This document shows positions 14,931 through 17,482 of a stretch of DNA of 17,482 nucleotides, piece after piece. The translations under genes were made by a program, and so were the position numbers. The stretch covers positions 1-17,482 of the forward strand of contig DJXD01000031.1 of the NCBI GenBank assembly GCA_002449585.1, given 5' to 3'. Each line of letters starts with the position of its first letter. Within the stretch, counting starts at the first letter, position 1. This DNA comes from Ruminococcus sp. UBA7013. GTDB lineage: Bacteria; Bacillota; Clostridia; Oscillospirales; Ruminococcaceae. Below the pieces are notes generated by a model. It was given only the letters and a program-made list of their open reading frames with translations. It ran no database searches and was not told the origin of the DNA.

Positions 14931-15263
14931 ATGCTTATTGATTTTGAAGCTTTGGAGGAAATAACAATTCCCCATCTTGATGGGGGAGAGGGTGCTGTGA
15001 GTGCAAAAATGTATCTGGATCAGGCAGGAAAGATTATTATCAGCCGGATTCCAGTGGGTGCATCAATAGGGCGACACTGTCAGAAGACCAGCAATGATAT
15101 TAATTATGTAATCAGCGGAGAGGGAAAAGCCATCTGTGATGATCAAGAAGAAACGCTCCGGCCGGGAGTATGTCATTATTGTCCGAAAGGGGCGGTGCAT
15201 ACTATTATCAATACCGGAAAGGAAGATCTGATTTTATTTTCCGTTATTGCGGAACAGATTTAA
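14931..15263 (+). CDS. Small single-domain cupin protein
   Basis: A 110-aa protein consisting of one cupin beta barrel. Cupin motif 2, G(X)5PXG(X)2H(X)3N, is perfect: G79, P85, G87, H90 and N94 in GVCHYCPKGAVHTIINTG. Motif 1 is degenerate: G43 and H49 are present, but the second histidine is Q51, the usual glutamate position is N55 or D56, and G63 closes it. Metal binding could therefore be altered. AGGAGG lies 7 nt before the ATG. Function cannot be told from the fold; small cupins bind sugars, small acids or metals, or act as regulators. It is flanked by parS sites and looks like an accessory insertion between mnmG and rsmG. Confidence 0.87.
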   Translation: MLIDFEALEEITIPHLDGGEGAVSAKMYLDQAGKIIISRIPVGASIGRHCQKTSNDINYVISGEGKAICDDQEETLRPGVCHYCPKGAVHTIINTGKEDLILFSVIAEQI

Positions 15264-15265
15264 AA

Positions 15266-15281
15266 TGTTCCACGTGGAACA
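15266..15281. other. parS site 4 (after the cupin gene)
   Basis: TGTTCCACGTGGAACA beginning 3 nt after the cupin stop codon. Confidence 0.93.
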
Positions 15282-15302
15282 TTTCAGAAAGAAGGGGAAA
15301 CT

Positions 15303-15668
15303 ATAGAAATTAAAGTGAATCAGAATAGCTATGATGTCCCGGAAAATATGACTTATCGGGAATTGATGGAGCTTCTGGAAAAAAATCATTGCATGACAGG
15401 AGAAAATGCTGTGTGGGTACTCAAAACGGCAGAATACTGGAATATTTGCTCTTATTTTACCAAAACAGGTAAAATATTTCCCAATGTGATGAAATTTGAA
15501 CTCCGGGAATTATCTGAAACTGGAGAATTTTTCTTAAATGCCTATCTTTCTCCGGATGCATGGCATAAGGCAATTTATGCGCATTTTAACGGAAGTATGT
15601 CATCTATGTATCATGACGGATGGGCGGATGAAGTATTATATTGCATGAAGCTCATGAAAGAATCTTAA
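15303..15668 (+). CDS. Uncharacterised protein (117-121 aa) with an unusual start
   Basis: No family recognised. The protein is soluble, acidic and rich in aromatic residues (for example ENAVWVLKTAEYWNICSYF and AYLSPDAWHKAIYAHF). It has no signal peptide or membrane segment. The first standard start in frame is GTG at 15315, but the only ribosome binding site, AAGGGG (15292-15297), lies 17 nt away. It is 5 nt from an in-frame ATA at 15303 that opens (I/M)-E-I-K-V-N-Q-N. Either ATA is used as a rare start, or an ancestral ATG has mutated and GTG is used weakly. It lies between two parS sites in the mnmG-rsmG cluster and may be part of the same accessory insertion. Confidence 0.65.
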   Translation: MEIKVNQNSYDVPENMTYRELMELLEKNHCMTGENAVWVLKTAEYWNICSYFTKTGKIFPNVMKFELRELSETGEFFLNAYLSPDAWHKAIYAHFNGSMSSMYHDGWADEVLYCMKLMKES

Positions 15669-15684
15669 TGTTCCACGTGGAACA
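15669..15684. other. parS site 5
   Basis: TGTTCCACGTGGAACA directly abutting the TAA of the preceding gene (15666-15668). Confidence 0.93.
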
Positions 15685-15710
15685 TTTCGAAATACAAAGG
15701 AGAAATTAAC

Positions 15711-16427
15711 ATGTCTGTTCTGCCTGATTTTGAAACATCAGAAAGCATATTTCAGGAATATCAAATTCATGTTCCACGTGGAACATTTGAGAAACTGGAA
15801 ATCTATGCGGATTTTCTGATAGATTATAATCAAAAAGTCAATCTCACAGCTGTGACCGATGGCATGGAAATCTTGAAAAAACATTTTCTTGATAGCTTTC
15901 TATTGCATCATTTTGCAGAAACCTGCTTTCCGGATCATGCTAGAATTCTTGATATTGGCAGTGGAGCAGGGTTTCCGGGCGTTCCACTGGCATTGCTCCG
16001 GCCTGATCTGGAAATTACTCTGCTGGATAGCCTTAATAAAAGAATTCTCTTTCTGGAGCAGCTTAGAGAAAAATTAGATTGTCATTATCAAACCATTCAT
16101 GGCCGTGCTGAAGATTTCGCTAAAAATCCCGATTTCAGAGAATCTTTTCAAGTTGTCACTGCTCGTGCGGTTGCCGCATTGCCCATGCTTGCGGAATATT
16201 CTCTGCCTTATGTGAAGCCCGGCGGCTATTGGATCGCCATGAAAGGCCGGGAAGAGATCAAACCGGCATTGCAAGCGATCCGCATTTTAGGGGGAAAGCT
16301 GGAATCTACAATCCATTATCAGCTTCCGGGAGGAGATGAACGAGCCTTATATTTGATCAAAAAATTATCGCCTTGTCCGACAAAATACCCCCGCAAAATT
16401 GCTCAGATTAAGCAAAAGCCACTGTAA
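15711..16427 (+). CDS. rsmG: 16S rRNA (guanine(527)-N(7))-methyltransferase RsmG
   Basis: RsmG (older name gidB) methylates G527 of 16S rRNA in the 530 loop using S-adenosylmethionine. The 238-aa length is normal. Family features are YADFLIDYNQKVNLTAVTD, the SAM-binding ILDIGSGAGFPG (79-90), the FQVVTARAVAALPMLAEY segment and the basic tail PTKYPRKIAQIKQKPL. AAAGGAG (15696-15702) lies 8 nt before the ATG. A full parS palindrome is embedded in the frame and encodes residues 20-26, HVPRGTF, just before the first conserved helix. The gene is followed by a terminator, so noc is transcribed separately. Position after mnmG and before a ParB-family gene is typical of Firmicutes. Confidence 0.96.
   Translation: MSVLPDFETSESIFQEYQIHVPRGTFEKLEIYADFLIDYNQKVNLTAVTDGMEILKKHFLDSFLLHHFAETCFPDHARILDIGSGAGFPGVPLALLRPDLEITLLDSLNKRILFLEQLREKLDCHYQTIHGRAEDFAKNPDFRESFQVVTARAVAALPMLAEYSLPYVKPGGYWIAMKGREEIKPALQAIRILGGKLESTIHYQLPGGDERALYLIKKLSPCPTKYPRKIAQIKQKPL
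15770..15785. other. parS site 6, inside the rsmG coding sequence
   Basis: TGTTCCACGTGGAACA spans codons 20-25 of rsmG (the last base of H20 to T25). It is as perfect as the intergenic copies, implying selection on the DNA as well as on the protein. Confidence 0.93.
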
Positions 16428-16447
16428 CAAAAGCCGAATCTGTTCGG

Positions 16448-16485
16448 AAATCCGTTATTTTCACAAGAAATAACGGATTTTTTTT
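16448..16485 (+). terminator. Intrinsic terminator after rsmG
   Basis: A 13-bp perfect stem AAATCCGTTATTT (16448-16460) with AAATAACGGATTT (16468-16480), a 7-nt loop, and five further T residues. Confidence 0.95.
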
Positions 16486-16486
16486 G

Positions 16487-16515
16487 TGGCAATGATTTCC
16501 TGTATCTGTTATAAT
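16487..16515 (+). promoter_or_regulatory. Promoter of noc
   Basis: Perfect -10 TATAAT (16510-16515) with an extended TG at 16507-16508. The -35 at 17-bp spacing is TGGCAA (16487-16492), a weak match. It lies directly after the rsmG terminator. Confidence 0.75.
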
Positions 16516-16579
16516 AGAATCATAGAGAGAAATTTAAGAACAAAAGAAATCATGAACATCTGAAAGGAGAAAATCAATT

Positions 16580-17401
16580 ATGTCTGCAACACTTACAGCC
16601 GCTCAGACGGAAACCGAACAGCGTGTAATGCATCTGCGTGTAGAAGACATTCGTCCGAATCCGCATCAGCCGAGAGTGGTATTTCATCCGGAAGAACTCC
16701 GTGCATTATCAGACAGCATCCGGCAGAATGGCATTTTACAGCCTTTAACGGTGCGACAGTGCGGAGAGCATTATGAGCTGATCGCCGGGGAGCGTCGTCT
16801 TCGTGCGGCAAAATTGGCCGGATTGCGTACTGTTCCGTGTATTGTGATGGAAATCAATGATCGGAATTCTGCAATTCTGGCACTTGTCGAGAACATTCAG
16901 CGGCAGGATCTGAATTATTTTGAAGAAGCGGCGGCATTGGAAAGACTGATCACTTATTATGGCATGACACAGGAGGATGCAGCGGTACAATTAGGCCGGG
17001 CACAGAGTACAGTAGCCAATAAGCTGCGACTTCTGCGATTGACAGAGCGTGAAAGAAATTACATTCTTGAAAATCAGCTGACGGAGCGACATGCTCGTGC
17101 ATTGCTGAAATTATCCAGTCCGGATGAAAGAATGGCTGTTCTTGAAAAAGTCACGAAACTGGGCTTGAATGTCGAAAAGACAGAGCAATATATCGAGGAA
17201 AAAATAGGACGAGCCAAGGAACAGGAAAATTTTCGCAAGAGGAGCGTATTATTCCGGGATATTCGGCTGTTCACAAATACCATTCAAAAAGCAGTTGAAA
17301 CAATGCAGGCGGCCGGGATTGCGGCAGAAGTTCACAAATTGCAGGCCGATACTTATACAGAATACAGAATTCGGATTCCTATGATCAAGAAAGATTCTTA
17401 A
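16580..17401 (+). CDS. noc: Noc-type ParB-family DNA-binding protein
   Basis: A 273-aa ParB/Noc-family CTPase. The N-terminal domain shows the CTP-binding signatures GERRLRAA (70-77) and ENIQRQDL (104-111). The central helix-turn-helix reads TQEDAAVQLGRAQSTVANKLRLL, then LTERHARALL (167-176), and the C-terminus ends in YRIRIP. The middle and C-terminal parts resemble Bacillus Noc more than Spo0J. Residues at the four positions reported to set ParB versus Noc specificity are Q142, K148, R153 and R170, against Q, K, K and R in Noc. The N-terminus (MSATLTAAQTETEQRV) lacks the amphipathic membrane helix of Bacillus Noc. AAGGAGA lies 9-10 nt before the ATG. Location after rsmG matches noc; parA and parB probably follow outside the window. 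It could alternatively act as the parS-binding ParB itself. Confidence 0.88.
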   Translation: MSATLTAAQTETEQRVMHLRVEDIRPNPHQPRVVFHPEELRALSDSIRQNGILQPLTVRQCGEHYELIAGERRLRAAKLAGLRTVPCIVMEINDRNSAILALVENIQRQDLNYFEEAAALERLITYYGMTQEDAAVQLGRAQSTVANKLRLLRLTERERNYILENQLTERHARALLKLSSPDERMAVLEKVTKLGLNVEKTEQYIEEKIGRAKEQENFRKRSVLFRDIRLFTNTIQKAVETMQAAGIAAEVHKLQADTYTEYRIRIPMIKKDS

Positions 17402-17404
17402 TCA

Positions 17405-17420
17405 TGTTCCACGTGGAACA
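17405..17420. other. parS site 7 (after noc)
   Basis: TGTTCCACGTGGAACA, 3 nt after the noc stop codon, first unit of a 36-bp tandem array. Confidence 0.93.
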
Positions 17421-17440
17421 ATTTTGATCTTGATGGATAA

Positions 17441-17456
17441 TGTTCCACGTGGAACA
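17441..17456. other. parS site 8
   Basis: TGTTCCACGTGGAACA, second unit of the 36-bp array. Confidence 0.93.
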
Positions 17457-17476
17457 ATTTTGATCTTGATGGATGA

Positions 17477-17482
17477 TGTTCC
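17477..17482. other. parS site 9 (partial, at window end)
   Basis: Only TGTTCC is visible, but it lies exactly 36 bp after site 8 and follows the same linker, so a ninth parS is likely. Confidence 0.7.

Larger units (their letters stand above)
17405..17482. repeat. 36-bp tandem repeat carrying parS
   Basis: Units start at 17405, 17441 and 17477 (cut by the window end). Each is parS followed by the linker ATTTTGATCTTGATGGAT and two bases. The array may continue beyond the window. Confidence 0.93.

Overview
The window is a bacterial chromosomal origin region with the Firmicute gene order recF-yaaA-dnaN-dnaA (minus strand), then rpmH-rnpA-yidD-yidC-jag-mnmE-mnmG-rsmG-noc (plus strand). The separate yidD, the three-domain Jag protein, the mid-range base composition and a Noc-type ParB after rsmG suggest a Clostridia member, probably Oscillospiraceae (Ruminococcus-like). 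The species assignment is inference; no gene fixes it.

Left part (1-4831): recF, an S4-domain gene (yaaA) and dnaN lie close together as a minus-strand cluster. The 0.9 kb dnaN-dnaA gap looks like the unwinding half of the origin. It holds more than 20 copies of a variant DnaA box (TTTTCAACA) and, at its dnaN side, two boxes, a G tract and five TAG triplets, which is the architecture of a DnaA-trio basal unwinding element. A 47-bp tandem repeat lies between this and dnaN. dnaA starts at 4831 behind a good promoter carrying an inverted repeat.

Middle (4832-6427): 1.6 kb without a gene. It contains a second, looser DnaA-box cluster, ten TTGCACAA motifs and three near-identical 144-bp tandem repeats, and ends in a consensus promoter for rpmH. 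The origin is therefore probably bipartite, as in Bacillus.

Right part (6428-11153): rpmH with its own terminator, rnpA overlapping yidD by 4 nt, yidC (TTG start), jag, a terminator, then mnmE with its own promoter. These cover ribosome assembly, tRNA processing, membrane insertion and tRNA modification.

The mnmE-mnmG gap (11154-12337) is packed with two noncoding arrays: about 3.4 copies of a 128-bp unit and 13 copies of a 40/41-bp unit. The 14-mer GACAATAGTTCAGT occurs in twelve of the 40/41-bp units and, inverted, in all three 144-bp units near dnaA. This makes a recurrent origin-proximal element of unknown function.

mnmG to the end (12338-17482): between mnmG and rsmG sit four short accessory genes (a 118-aa protein, its truncated near-identical duplicate, a cupin and a 117-121-aa protein). 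A perfect parS palindrome (TGTTCCACGTGGAACA) follows the stop codon of mnmG and of each accessory gene. Another lies inside the rsmG reading frame, and a tandem parS array follows noc. Eight full sites and one partial site fall in 3.3 kb. The noc product has Noc-type specificity residues but lacks the N-terminal membrane helix of Bacillus Noc, and no Noc-type site was seen in the window.
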